From Halocafeteria seosinensis (taxonomy: Eukaryota; Sar; Bigyra; Bicosoecida), in the NCBI GenBank assembly GCA_001687465.1, contig LVLI01000306.1, positions 1 through 61,147 on the forward strand: a stretch of 61,147 bases of DNA. Direction: 5' to 3'. The notes under the pieces were generated by a model. That model did no database searches and was not told where the DNA came from. It was given only the letters and a program-made list of their open reading frames with translations. The position numbers and the translations under genes are program-made. Positions 23,088 to 33,502 of the stretch are shown here, in pieces (the stretch's first letter is position 1; every line of letters begins with the position of its first letter).

Positions 23088-25785
23088 TCACCCACTCCAG
23101 GTTTTGACGGGGTCAGGATCTGGCCAGTTGCCCGAATCCACCCCAATAGCACTCAGTTGGGATAAACTACTGACTGCTATCTTCGTTATCGCCTGAACTT
23201 TTTCCGACAGACAGACGCTATAATCCCGATCGAAGTCATCCACTGTATACTCTGAGGAGAGACGCATATCTTGGCGGTTCAGTCTCCGAGCACTCATTAC
23301 ATCCAAACAAAGATCGATAGGTGTAAAGGGTATTCCAGGGGGATGTACTAATGCTGCCTCCGCCAACTTTGCCAAAAACCGAGGAGCAATAGTTGGTGCG
23401 TGCCCTTGAACCCATACAGCGTACTTCTTATGGTCTTCAAGGTTACCAACAAGTCGACGGTGCGTAAAGTCAACACCAGCTAGATCGGTCATGTTAGATT
23501 TAGCTAGCTGGGGGACATAGTGGAGCTGTGACATGATATCATCCCTGCAACCCAGTTTCGGAATAAGCAACAAGTATTCTATGCAAAGCCTGATTCTTCA
23601 GTGAGGAATCACATACCAAAAGTCGATGCCATTGTCGGCTGGAATGACAAGCGCTGCAATGTCAGATCTCCGGCGATATAGGGTCTCTTCAATATCAATG
23701 TCCTCCAGTTCTTTAGGCTTCGTGACTAACGACAAAAAGGGCCGCGTATCATTTTTCCATGTTCCGGAATACTTCTTACCGATCTCACTTTCGTCATAGC
23801 TGGACATTCGGTAATCAAAATCAACAGGTTCAATAGGATATTCAGCAGCCGATCTAGCAGGACGGCTATGCTCAGGTGTAACAAAAGAAAGAAATTTTTT
23901 GGCTTGAATAAACGCTCCTACTTGCATTGTATACCTAATAGTCTGATGCGATTCGCTGGAGAGAGAGTAAACGGATTCTTCGAAGGACGGACTGTCCGAG
24001 ACATGAGCAACCAACCCTTTCTTTGTGTTGCTTATCCGTACGTCCTGGCCTACATTAAAGTTCTTCCGGATAATATTCGCCATACTCGTCCCAAACTTTT
24101 GCTCAGCATGAAACGCGACCGCATGGACAGCTGTATGTATTTTGCGTATTTGCGCTTTCTGTAATTGCATCCTGCGCTCCTCCAGGCTCTTGGCTAGGGT
24201 GAGTGTCTCTTGCGCAGAGCCAGGAGTGGCGCCGCGAAGAACCTCTTCCTCGCTTGTATCAGCTCCAGCAGAGACAGTGGAGCAGAAAAGCTGCGTCACA
24301 ACTTTTTCCTCTTTTCCACTAGTAGCAATATTCTTCTTTTTCAGGCACGGAGAGTACACGGGTGCAAACGTCCGGGGAGCAAACAGGAAGCCCATAAACG
24401 TAGAACGCATCACTGTTGCTCCTTCAGAAATAGAAAATTCATCAGAAGAAAAATGAGCCGCATGGTATTCATTTTGAGCTGATGTATACAATGCATCGTC
24501 TTCGTCTCGACTTCCTGTGGCGAGGTTATGAACTATTTGGTGCAACTCGTCTTCTTGCTCGCTTGAGATTGCTTCCCCCTCCACCAAAAAGTGTAGTCCC
24601 GTGTGTATGAACTCCTCCACTATATAGGGCATCGAAACTAACCCTACTGTCATGTGGACAGAGGATTCGGACTGAATATCCCCTAAGCCGGCTTTGGGAC
24701 CACCGCGGATGCCTGACTTCACTCCTGTCGGTGTATCTGAATCAGCGTTCACAGCATGATGCGGGGTACCACGCGGCAAGTACAAAATGTCACCAGGACC
24801 CAGGGTCAATTGAACAGGTAACGTTGTGCTATTGGCAAATTCGGGGTAAGGAGTCAAGTGCCCATTTGTCGAAGCCCAAAGCTCATGCTCTTTTGCTCGC
24901 TGTAGCACAGAATGGGCAAAATTATTCATCGTTTCAGGATGCTGATCAAAGAGCGGAAGAGGCATCACCGGTGGATATATATTCCATGTCTTTTTCCCGT
25001 TGACCTGTAGTTCGCAGCTTGCTGTAGCTTTGAGCAAGCATAAGATGCTTCCAAGATTTCTTACCTGAATTATGAAAACATCCATAACATCGTGATGCAA
25101 TCGCAAAGCAGGGGTACTCTTTGGCGGAGAAACGTAGACGTTTACTTCAGATGTCACAAAAAGCGAGGAGTATATGGCGTTAGTCACTGCTGCCACTTTC
25201 CTGAGATGATCGTGTTGGGAGTGTAATACCAAGGAATTGCGTCCAGACAGTAGCTGCAACGCTTGCGATCGGATAGATCTTCCTATCTGCTTTTCCAAGG
25301 AAGCACCTGCTTTACTGCTGGGTTCGAATACCTCATTCAATTCTGTCTTGATGCCATCAATGGTTGTGGAATGATGTTGACTTCCTCCCTTCGGATTCTC
25401 CAGCATCTGGGAGTACCGCCTTTCGAGAGCAGCGATCACGTCCGTCTCCGTAAAGAGTTCCCTGACTACGCTCGGTTCTATTGCGTGACTCACATACAAC
25501 GGAGAATGCTGCACCACAAATCATCCACGATTCCGACATTCCACCCGACGCCAACCGTATTATAACCAACTCATTTCTTACCTCGAATGCCTCCAATTGA
25601 AATCGCAATCTATCCTCAACCGTCTTGAACATTGGTAGGACGTGAATCTGGTCCCGGGACGAGTTTCCCTGTAAGATGCAGATTCGGCGCATGGTATCCA
25701 ATGGTTGGGCTTCTGTATGACATATTACGACGCACACCACCACGAGGACGGTGCCCGAGACACTTCCTCGAGGTGGGAGCGACAT
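23088..25785 (-). CDS. Signal-peptide JmjC/cupin oxygenase-like protein (NO66/MINA53-like), copy 2
   Basis: Four exons: 25785-25582, 25508-25065, 25004-23617, 23544-23088 (830 aa). The start ATG at 25785 gives a leader GTVLVVVCVVICHTEAQ, a good signal peptide. The core is like copy 1: NVYVSPP, then H-H-D at residues 206-208 (LHHDVMDVFIIQ), then VNGKKTWNIYP, and GDILYLPRGTPHHAVNADS with the distal His. Intron positions and phases (0, 0, 2) equal those of the gene at 4527-7238, so the two are true paralogues. The second intron (25005-25064, 60 nt) has no stop and lies in frame between the H-x-D strand and the following strand. Retention would add 20 residues next to the metal site. Confidence 0.82.
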
Positions 25786-26053
25786 TTTGATACACCTCAG
25801 ACAGACCCCACTATTGTGATCCACTAGGAACTAAAAGACACATTTCTTCACCACGCAGACACCCTCCCGACCCATCAATACACCATAATACAGCTTCCGG
25901 TCCGCCGGGGGAAGTTCAGCTGAAGCAAGACGACAAACAAAAGTTGGAGAAAGAAATGATTGGTGTGTTCGTAACTTCAATCAGCCTGTAGAAAGTCAAC
26001 CTGCCGTTTAGGGTTGGTGTTCATGAATGTGGCTTTTGTTGGAGTCTAAATTG

Positions 26054-27432
26054 ATGGGAGAGGGTACGTGATTTTGTCGAACGTGGTTGGAACAACTAAT
26101 CAGAGATAGCGAGGTGAATTACGAGCGGGATACATTAAAACACAAGTTGAATTTAGGGAACGACTCACCAATGTCGGCCAAGGCCAACGTCTCTCAGTGG
26201 TCGATATCTGGCGATTTCGGGGGACCACCACCATCATCTGGAGGTAGAGGCCGTCAACACGGTATGATCGATCGACGCGCGGCGCAGCAAGGTCCCGTGG
26301 GCATTGTTCCCGGGGCTTCGCCCCCTCCGACGAACCAGTCTCAGGCTCGCGCTGCTGCTGGAATGGCAAGCACTCGAGGAAACGTAGGCAATGGTGATAT
26401 AATTTCCCACACCCCACGATCGTCTTCAGGGACACTTCAGCCTCTGGGTGGATCGCATCGTGATTCTCCCATGGCAGCATCGGAACGCGGGGGTTATCCG
26501 CAGATGCAGCATTCTCCCCAGCAACGTGAACCTCAAGCCCAGCAGCAGCTGCCACCGAGGCATAATAACTATTCTCAAAGACCGGAACAACATTATCATC
26601 ACGAACGTGTTATGGATGGCCACAGCAGTGTAGATGATTTTGACTTTTCGAAATACTCTTCTCGACACGGCGGAGGCCCTCCGCCGAGAAACCAAATGCC
26701 TCCACTGCAGGTTCCTCCGCAGGGCCAACACGCTTTCCCTCATCATGATGGAATGAGCTCTACCTATAGTCAGTCTGTGGCCAGTAGTGTTCGAGAAGAC
26801 GTATACGAACAGAAACGCTACATGTACTTGTCAGGGAGACGGTTACAGCCACCACCCGCACTTCCTAATACTCCTCACGGACAAGGTTTGCCCCCTCGCC
26901 CTGTACAGCCTCGCCAGCAAGAAGAACAGGCCCAGCGGCAGTCTTCTTTGGGGGAAAACGGTGTTCAAGATTTGGAACCTAGAGGTAAGTACCTCACCAT
27001 TGAAACTAGTGTTCTAGTCTACGGGCGTTTTGGATATTTATTCACCATACAGGACGCAACCCTCATATCGAAGGAGTAAAGAGTGGGAGAAGAAGGACGG
27101 AGATATGGGAACGGAGAAGGGAAGAATTTATACGGCGAAAAAGAAGGGAACAGTCTTCTAGGCCTACCAGCGGTGACAGTGGTGGACAATACGACGAAAA
27201 CCGAGTCCTTCACGGCCGACGTGCTGGAGTTCCGCGAAGCGATAGTCTTAAGTCTTTTGGCTCAGGGTTGCAGGAGATGCCGCCTACACCCGTTGGTCAG
27301 CAACCGGTGAATTCCAATCGAGTTCAGCAACATGCGCCACCCTCTGCAGGCGCATCAAGTGCTCGTACTCGGGGAACCGCATCATCCCGCGGTCGTCCTC
27401 CCGGAGGTGCCAGCTCGATTCAGCTAGGCTAG
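26054..27432 (+). CDS. Low-complexity Pro/Gln/Ser-rich protein with a basic helix and PGGASSIQLG tail
   Basis: The main exon runs to 26984, followed by 27053-27432. The 5' end is uncertain. A possible first exon is 26054-26063, joined at 26106 through a 42-nt intron; otherwise the first in-frame ATG is at 26171. The protein is about 410 aa. The first 290 residues are rich in Pro, Gln, His and Ser. A very basic, probably helical stretch follows (RRRTEIWERRREEFIRRKRR). The protein ends RPPGGASSIQLG. That tail recalls the PGGxSS..LG motif of small microtubule-associated proteins such as Jupiter/HN1, which is only a suggestion. No membrane segment is seen. It is divergent from the JmjC gene at 25785. 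Confidence 0.6.
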
Positions 27433-27682
27433 AAAAATATAACTCTTCCGGCAATGTGTCTCTGTTTGTAAAACATAATCTTCGCACTTACTACCGCATC
27501 GCTACACCGAGTCGTCCCTTCCATGGTATTTGCGTTCCGCGCGTCAAGACGTTTGAAGTTAACGAGTTTACTTCACAACGTGGTAGACTATAGTGAAACT
27601 GGAGGTTTGGTGGGCTACATAGAGGAGGGCTGTAGTCGGTACAATACTAGGGTTGTGTTCAGCAAGAGCTCCGGTATCAGAC

Positions 27683-30600
27683 ATGAATGGGACTAGTAAT
27701 ATGGACCCTCATGGGAGTCCATTGCTGTTGTCTCAGGAAGTGCGTCGTGATCAACCCACAATTCCATGTCCTCGACTCGCTACAGGGCACTTTTGTAAGG
27801 GGAGCAACAAGTTCTTGCTTTTATACAATACTCAACCGAGGATTATGACGATGCGCACCTTGCGGCAGCAAATTCAGCTTCATAAACACGCGGGGTTAAA
27901 AGTCCCCCTGGACCCTCACCGTTCGATTGCTCCCTTCAGGTTCTCTAAATTGCCTGATTCAGACGAACGGCTGTACTTGTGGCAACAGATGCTGGTTCCA
28001 CGGTCTCCTGCGAGGGCTAAGATTGCATCGTCTGCTCATCGACGAGCCGCAGAAAGCGTCGATGAAAGCTGGCGAAGCACCAGTCTCTCAGCTCATGGTC
28101 CAAGCGAAGAAGGCAGGCACCAAATTCACGATGCCACCGACGGACAGGCTTCGATGCGGACGGAAGAGGTTGATGGCTCAAGGTCGAGCTACCGTCACTT
28201 TGCCAAAGTTACCCGACGCTTCCGGAGTGCTACTATTGAGAGCCGCTCGTCTAGAGCGCAATCGACGATATCTTGTACCGACTCGCAACGGAGTGGAAGC
28301 TCTGTTCGTCCCAGGGCACGATCAGAGTCTTTTAATCACGACAAGCCTGCAACAGAGGAAGAAGATGAACACATTGAAAATCAGCCCAGTAGTTTGAGGA
28401 CGGACTTGTCTCGGTCCTCACTGTATTCAACAGAACACTCGCTCGAGTCAGACAATTCGAGCGTCATTTCGGACACATCTAAATTTTCTGACCCATGTCA
28501 GGGTACATCTAACGTTTCTGATCGTTTTTTTAAGCCTACTGCATACCATTACGCTAAAGGACAAGAGGGGAATAAAGAAGAAGAAGAAGATTCTACCTTA
28601 TGCAAGGCACTACGAATGTTTTTGTCGAGGAGAAGAGATAAAGGGGAGGAATTGGGAGGAAATGATGTGGACGATTTGTTTGAACAGAGTAATGAGCTCC
28701 TAGAATCTGGTTCCGTACAAATGTATGGCTCGGAGGAGCTTCAGAGTGGAGGCGACGACGGTACTGATAGAACACGGAACTCGGGGTCGGTCTCCCAAAC
28801 TGAAGAGGAGTCCCGACAAAGGTACCGGACTCTCCGAGGCATTGTTCACATATTTGAATTCGAGGGACCCACTCGAGAGTTATTTGAACCTTATTGGGCA
28901 TTGCGCTGCCATGCAGTCCCACATACTGAAACAAGTGGGGAGAAGAAAGCCGGTACTAGAAACATGGGTTCCTCTGAGAGTAACGAGCCAGACCAAGCGG
29001 GACAGCACGCAGTGAGTAGTGTTGAAGATTTACCGGTGGACTGTCTTTGGTGCACAGGGCGTGCTGCTTCCCAGTCCCCTTTGCTACCTATGGCTGACTT
29101 GCGTCATCTGCCTGTATGGCTCATTAGTCAGGCATCGAAATGCGAAGAAAATGCGATCCCTTACCAATCGAAGCTATTAGCGTTGGTGTCAGCCATGACG
29201 TCACTTGTCTCACCTGCCGCTCAAGCACAGACGATGGAAAAGGCTCTTGATGGAAAAGCAGATGACTTTCGAGACGTGTCCTTTGACCTGTTTACTAATA
29301 CAGGCGGAACGAGGTCAGACACATTTCCGTATGGAACAATTCTCGCACGCAGATTCGGCAACGAACGACCCAGCTCGTGTGGCGAAATTGAGACCCTGCT
29401 AAGGAACAAACGCAAAGAAAACAACTGCTTCCAAAGATACCGTTTGCACCGCAGACTTCCTGAGGAGATCTATCAAGATCTAACATGGATGCTGGGTTTC
29501 GAAAAGAATACTGCGCTTCCTGATGCTATCCACTCTATTTTACCGAACTGCCGGGAGAAGAACAACGCGATACATGATACGAACGACTTCCTCACCTCTG
29601 TCATCGGAGTGATGCTCAATGAAGCGCATGGTTTAGGTGAAGTTACTTCTCCAACTGACTTCTGGGGCACAAACGACTCCTCTGGTCCTAATACAAAACA
29701 ACATTTACACTTCGAGAACAGGAGTACGACTGCTGTCGCCACTGTCCTCACAAATCTGTCTTCTAGCACGTCGTTTAAGGATAAGTTTTGCCGACTCCAG
29801 GGGTGCTACGAGTATGAGAAGTCCTTTAGCTCGGAGTTTCCACCCAGCGAATTATGGGCTTATCATCCTCTTGGTCTTCCTCTGGTGAAATTACTGTTTA
29901 AACTGTTAGGAGAGCGACTTGATGAGCAATCGATGTCAATAGTAGCCGCTGGTCTCCTGTCGGCGGAGCGCTCAAGAGAGTGCGACGGAGAAGGTGCCAA
30001 TGAAAATGCAGATGAAGAAGGCTCCCATGATCTCGACTCTAGCTTTTTGGCAGTTGACATTGGTGGCCTCGGATCGCAATCACCGGGGCTTAGTCAGCTC
30101 GTTTTGTCGCGGTTGGACTGGATGAAAGACTGCAAGCTTTGTATCTCTGTGTCTCAGCTCCTTGATAACGAATACCTTATGACCTCAGAAGATATTGAAG
30201 AGTCGTGCAAAAGCCTCAGTTACGTGCTACACTCTCCCAAGAGAGCGGTGTCCTTACCTCAAAAGGTTAGAAGAGTCAGAGCATCTCCTCAATCAAGCCT
30301 TACTCGAATATATGCTCAGGCGTTCGCTCACTCAACTAGTCTACAGCGGTTCACTCGCTCTATCGACGCGCCTGGTATTTCCATAAGTCGGCCACAAGCG
30401 CAAAATGGTGATTCTACGTTTCCGTTGTCAAGGAGAACCACGGATGATTATTCCACTAGTCAAGCATTCGAGTCCCCAAATTCTTCCCATACGGAGTGCC
30501 ATGATGGTCTAGATGCTATGGTTCCATCATTGTTTGGAGGCTCCATTTCTAATATCTCCCGACACTCATATTCTCGAGGACCATTTTATGAGCATGATAC

Positions 30601-31294
30601 CATTGAAGAAGGAGCAAATGAAGGCTCCCAAGAAGGCACTCAGTCTTCAGCGGGGCACCCTACATTCTCTACGAGCGAGCATGGTTCGACTGGGCACTTC
30701 GAAGCTGGACGGGAAACTTCGAAAGCCTCCTCAGTTGAAGAATCTATTTCTGTGAAAAATGACTTGACAGAGGCCGTCTCAAGGATGTCGGAAACGTTGT
30801 GCTCGGAGCCGTTATCACGCGGACCAATCAGTGCTTTGTCGAGATGCACGCCTGGAGTTAAGGATACCGTAATTATCCAAGATATGCCTGTTAAGGCTAC
30901 GGGGGAGCATACTGGTTGGTTGGAGTGGCGGGTGAGTGCGGGCGACCCACAAAACAAAACCAGAAAGGACGCTGAAGTTAATCTCCTTGACAGAAATATG
31001 AAAGATGTGTCCGAGTTTCTCTGCCGTCGATACGCCTCGAAGTTGAGTGCCTCTGGGCTGCATCAGAGCGCCCAACTTTTCAATTGCCTTAGCTCTGGGG
31101 ACTACGGTAGCCTCGCACAAAACACACTCCAGCACCAAGCGCCTCATCGAGAAACTCCTGTCACTTCTGACGTTATGACGAGTCGAGGGCAAACGGGGGC
31201 CTCTGGTGACTCTGTCAGTGGCACCTCCGAGAGCGAATACATGATGCCGTTTGGCTTCACGAGTACCCGAATGAAAAAAGTTCAGTCAGTTTAA
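27683..31294 (+). CDS. Large protein of unknown function (1203 aa)
   Basis: One long open frame; the ATG at 27683 is the first in frame. Hidden introns cannot be excluded. The N-terminal 110 residues look globular (TGHFCKGSNKFLLLYNTQPR, then a basic region and LYLWQQML). A charged Ser-rich stretch follows (about 130-380). Two helical, better ordered regions lie at about 390-450 (LRGIVHIFEFEGP) and 590-860 (including LWAYHPLGLPLVKLLFKLLG and CKLCISVSQLL). Another ordered segment is near residue 1110 (FLCRRYASKLSASGLHQSAQLF). The N terminus vaguely recalls C-terminal parts of WDR59/SEA-complex proteins, but there are no WD repeats or RING. No family is assigned. It ends 77 bp from the convergent OST1 gene. 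Confidence 0.6.
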   Translation: MNGTSNMDPHGSPLLLSQEVRRDQPTIPCPRLATGHFCKGSNKFLLLYNTQPRIMTMRTLRQQIQLHKHAGLKVPLDPHRSIAPFRFSKLPDSDERLYLWQQMLVPRSPARAKIASSAHRRAAESVDESWRSTSLSAHGPSEEGRHQIHDATDGQASMRTEEVDGSRSSYRHFAKVTRRFRSATIESRSSRAQSTISCTDSQRSGSSVRPRARSESFNHDKPATEEEDEHIENQPSSLRTDLSRSSLYSTEHSLESDNSSVISDTSKFSDPCQGTSNVSDRFFKPTAYHYAKGQEGNKEEEEDSTLCKALRMFLSRRRDKGEELGGNDVDDLFEQSNELLESGSVQMYGSEELQSGGDDGTDRTRNSGSVSQTEEESRQRYRTLRGIVHIFEFEGPTRELFEPYWALRCHAVPHTETSGEKKAGTRNMGSSESNEPDQAGQHAVSSVEDLPVDCLWCTGRAASQSPLLPMADLRHLPVWLISQASKCEENAIPYQSKLLALVSAMTSLVSPAAQAQTMEKALDGKADDFRDVSFDLFTNTGGTRSDTFPYGTILARRFGNERPSSCGEIETLLRNKRKENNCFQRYRLHRRLPEEIYQDLTWMLGFEKNTALPDAIHSILPNCREKNNAIHDTNDFLTSVIGVMLNEAHGLGEVTSPTDFWGTNDSSGPNTKQHLHFENRSTTAVATVLTNLSSSTSFKDKFCRLQGCYEYEKSFSSEFPPSELWAYHPLGLPLVKLLFKLLGERLDEQSMSIVAAGLLSAERSRECDGEGANENADEEGSHDLDSSFLAVDIGGLGSQSPGLSQLVLSRLDWMKDCKLCISVSQLLDNEYLMTSEDIEESCKSLSYVLHSPKRAVSLPQKVRRVRASPQSSLTRIYAQAFAHSTSLQRFTRSIDAPGISISRPQAQNGDSTFPLSRRTTDDYSTSQAFESPNSSHTECHDGLDAMVPSLFGGSISNISRHSYSRGPFYEHDTIEEGANEGSQEGTQSSAGHPTFSTSEHGSTGHFEAGRETSKASSVEESISVKNDLTEAVSRMSETLCSEPLSRGPISALSRCTPGVKDTVIIQDMPVKATGEHTGWLEWRVSAGDPQNKTRKDAEVNLLDRNMKDVSEFLCRRYASKLSASGLHQSAQLFNCLSSGDYGSLAQNTLQHQAPHRETPVTSDVMTSRGQTGASGDSVSGTSESEYMMPFGFTSTRMKKVQSV

Positions 31295-31371
31295 GTTTGA
31301 GAAGGCGTACTGGTAATTACGAGTTGCGAAAGCGTTCATGTTCATTCACCAGCACAGAACCGTACTTGGTC

Positions 31372-32994
31372 TTACGCTGAAGACGATTTTGGCTCGAGAC
31401 TCAGGTCAATCCGCGAGAGGACGCTATACGTTACGAAGAGACAGAAGAACGCGATTATCAACATCAGTGGCTCACGCAGCATGTAGAGCGATGGCATACT
31501 GTACTTCACGCGTACCTCGCCAGAATGTTGCTTCACAATATTTGAAGTCCGGAGGACAACAATAGGTCGCCCTTCCAACGCATCCAAATACGTAAACCTT
31601 CTGCTGGAATCTCTCTTCACTGAGTGGGGCGAGTCTACCTCTACGTTTGTAGCCCCTTCCGGAAGCACAACTTTCACTGTGTAGTCTTGAACATAACCTT
31701 CCGAATAGGGAATGTTGAAGGGAAATGTAACCTCAAACGTATTTGTTGACTGATCGTATGTCATCGCAACTTCAGAGTCCAAGTTATACCCCTGGTACCA
31801 CTCAGTCTTGTATCCTCCAAATACAGGGAACCGTGGTGATATCTGTCACAGCATAATGCCACTTACACTTAAAACAGTTTAGTCGACAGCAACGAACGCT
31901 TACCTCCATCACTGTGCCGTGCCTGTCTGTTCTTACGTTTGACGTCGTAACATTGCCAATAATGTCACGATAGTAAATGTCCTTGCTGCCAAAAGGAAGT
32001 GTTGCCGTCAACTGGGTCAGGACATTGGCCGTATGCCCTCTCAGTTGGTAATCAACACGACTAAACAAACCATCCCGTAACTCCGCTCCATCATGCTTCA
32101 GAGAATAATGCTCCTCCACAGCCACGTTACCCCATTGTGAAATTTCAATTTCTCGCTCCACTTCACGGAACGTCACAAAAGGATGGTTCGTCTCGAAATG
32201 TATTCGAACAGGTAAGCTACTATATGGGGATACACTTTCGAAAGGACCATATTTGAGAGATTCTCCGTCTTCTTTCGCGTGTTCTTCTTCTGTATAGCTT
32301 TCAATATTCTTGGTCCCCAGCTTGAACGTCGTGCTCTGCAGTGTCAACCCTCATACCATGGTTACCAACCAACGTCGGGGCAATAAATACACAGTCACTA
32401 ACCTGTTTTTCGGACTTATATGGAGAGGCGTACTTTGCATCAGCATGTAGTACTGCGAACTGGCTTTCGTCCTGTTCGATGACTTCTGGGAACGGCTGAA
32501 GTAGATTTGTAAACACGGTTTGCACCCGGATCACCGTCTCTTCTCCAGAAGAAAGGCCAGCATCTGGGAGTTCTATTGCATAATGAACAAACCCCTTTCT
32601 GCACTCCAGTAGCAGGAATTCTATCCCATTTCAAAGCCAACAATTAGCTTTATACAAGATATTCTGAGAAACCGTACCTCTGGTGCTTGCCGTCCTGCCG
32701 AATTTCGTAGTGCTGCTGCTGGTTCTCATGGTCCAGAGCCATGATGAAAGCCAGTTTATCAGCCCAATCTTGTGGCAAAGCGAATAAATACTCGGATACC
32801 GTTTCTTTCCCATCGTTCCGAGCTCTTATTGTGTATGTCCCACGCACAACATGTTTGGCCGTGAAGAAGGTCCTCGATACGCGTTCATTGACGATCTCTG
32901 AGGTGCCGCTAGCCGCGGCATGAGCAGACGAAAGCAGCACAGAAAGCGCGACTAACGCGGGGAAAACTACTGTGCAAAGACCTTTGGAAACCAT
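31372..32994 (-). CDS. OST1: Oligosaccharyltransferase subunit OST1/ribophorin I
   Basis: Four exons: 32994-32678, 32598-32403, 32335-31904, 31842-31372 (471 aa, close to the short fungal form). A signal peptide (LVALSVLLSSAHAAAS) leads into the lumenal ribophorin I domain. Recognisable parts are TYTIRARNDGKETVSEY, VFTNLLQPFPEVIEQDESQF, the ESYT segment, HYSLKHDGAEL and PRFPVFGGYKTEWYQGYN. A single C-terminal membrane helix (LMLIIAFFCLFVTYSVL) is followed by a tail of about 15 residues. It thus lacks the longer cytosolic domain of animal ribophorin I. It is a subunit of the ER complex that transfers N-glycans to nascent proteins. Confidence 0.93.
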
Positions 32995-33502
32995 TGTAAA
33001 ATAAGCCTTTATGCGTATTGGTCTCCGAAAAGGATATCTTCTTTTCCGTTTCCAAACAAGGATTCCAAACTATTCCAACCCCGTTGGAACTTGTATACCA
33101 GAAGGCAAACGTAAGCGGACCAACTGTATCGAATCGCACTACCGCATTCCTTATATATGGCGCATGTAAAGGTCAAAAAGACCCAATAAACGAGCCTTCG
33201 GTATCCGAAGGAAAGTTTGTTGCATTTGTTCAAGTGAAGAACTCGGAACGCAGAAGCATCGGGAAGTACAATTGTATGCACAAGTGCAGTGTAAACTATC
33301 AAATACACTGGCTACTAACATGAATTACGCAGCGATATCCTAGGCAAGAAGATGATAGCTATTGTTCTCGGTCACGCTACCGGAGTGCGATAAGTGAGCA
33401 ATGGAATTTAATGACAGTGTACAGTGACCAGTAGTGACTGCTGAATTCGAAACTCCATTCTGTCCATTCCATTCCAAGCTTCGGGGTAACTAGTCTAGAT
33501 AC
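32995..33502. other. Upstream region of OST1, no gene
   Basis: 508 bp between two minus-strand genes. It should hold the OST1 promoter. Short open frames are not convincing and no repeat or RNA is seen. Confidence 0.35.

Noticed and set aside
26087-27079. Reading through the 3' donor of the low-complexity gene to a stop at 27079
   Set aside because: A canonical GTAAGT donor at 26985 and an acceptor at 27052 extend the protein by 127 residues ending in a plausible PGGASSIQLG motif.
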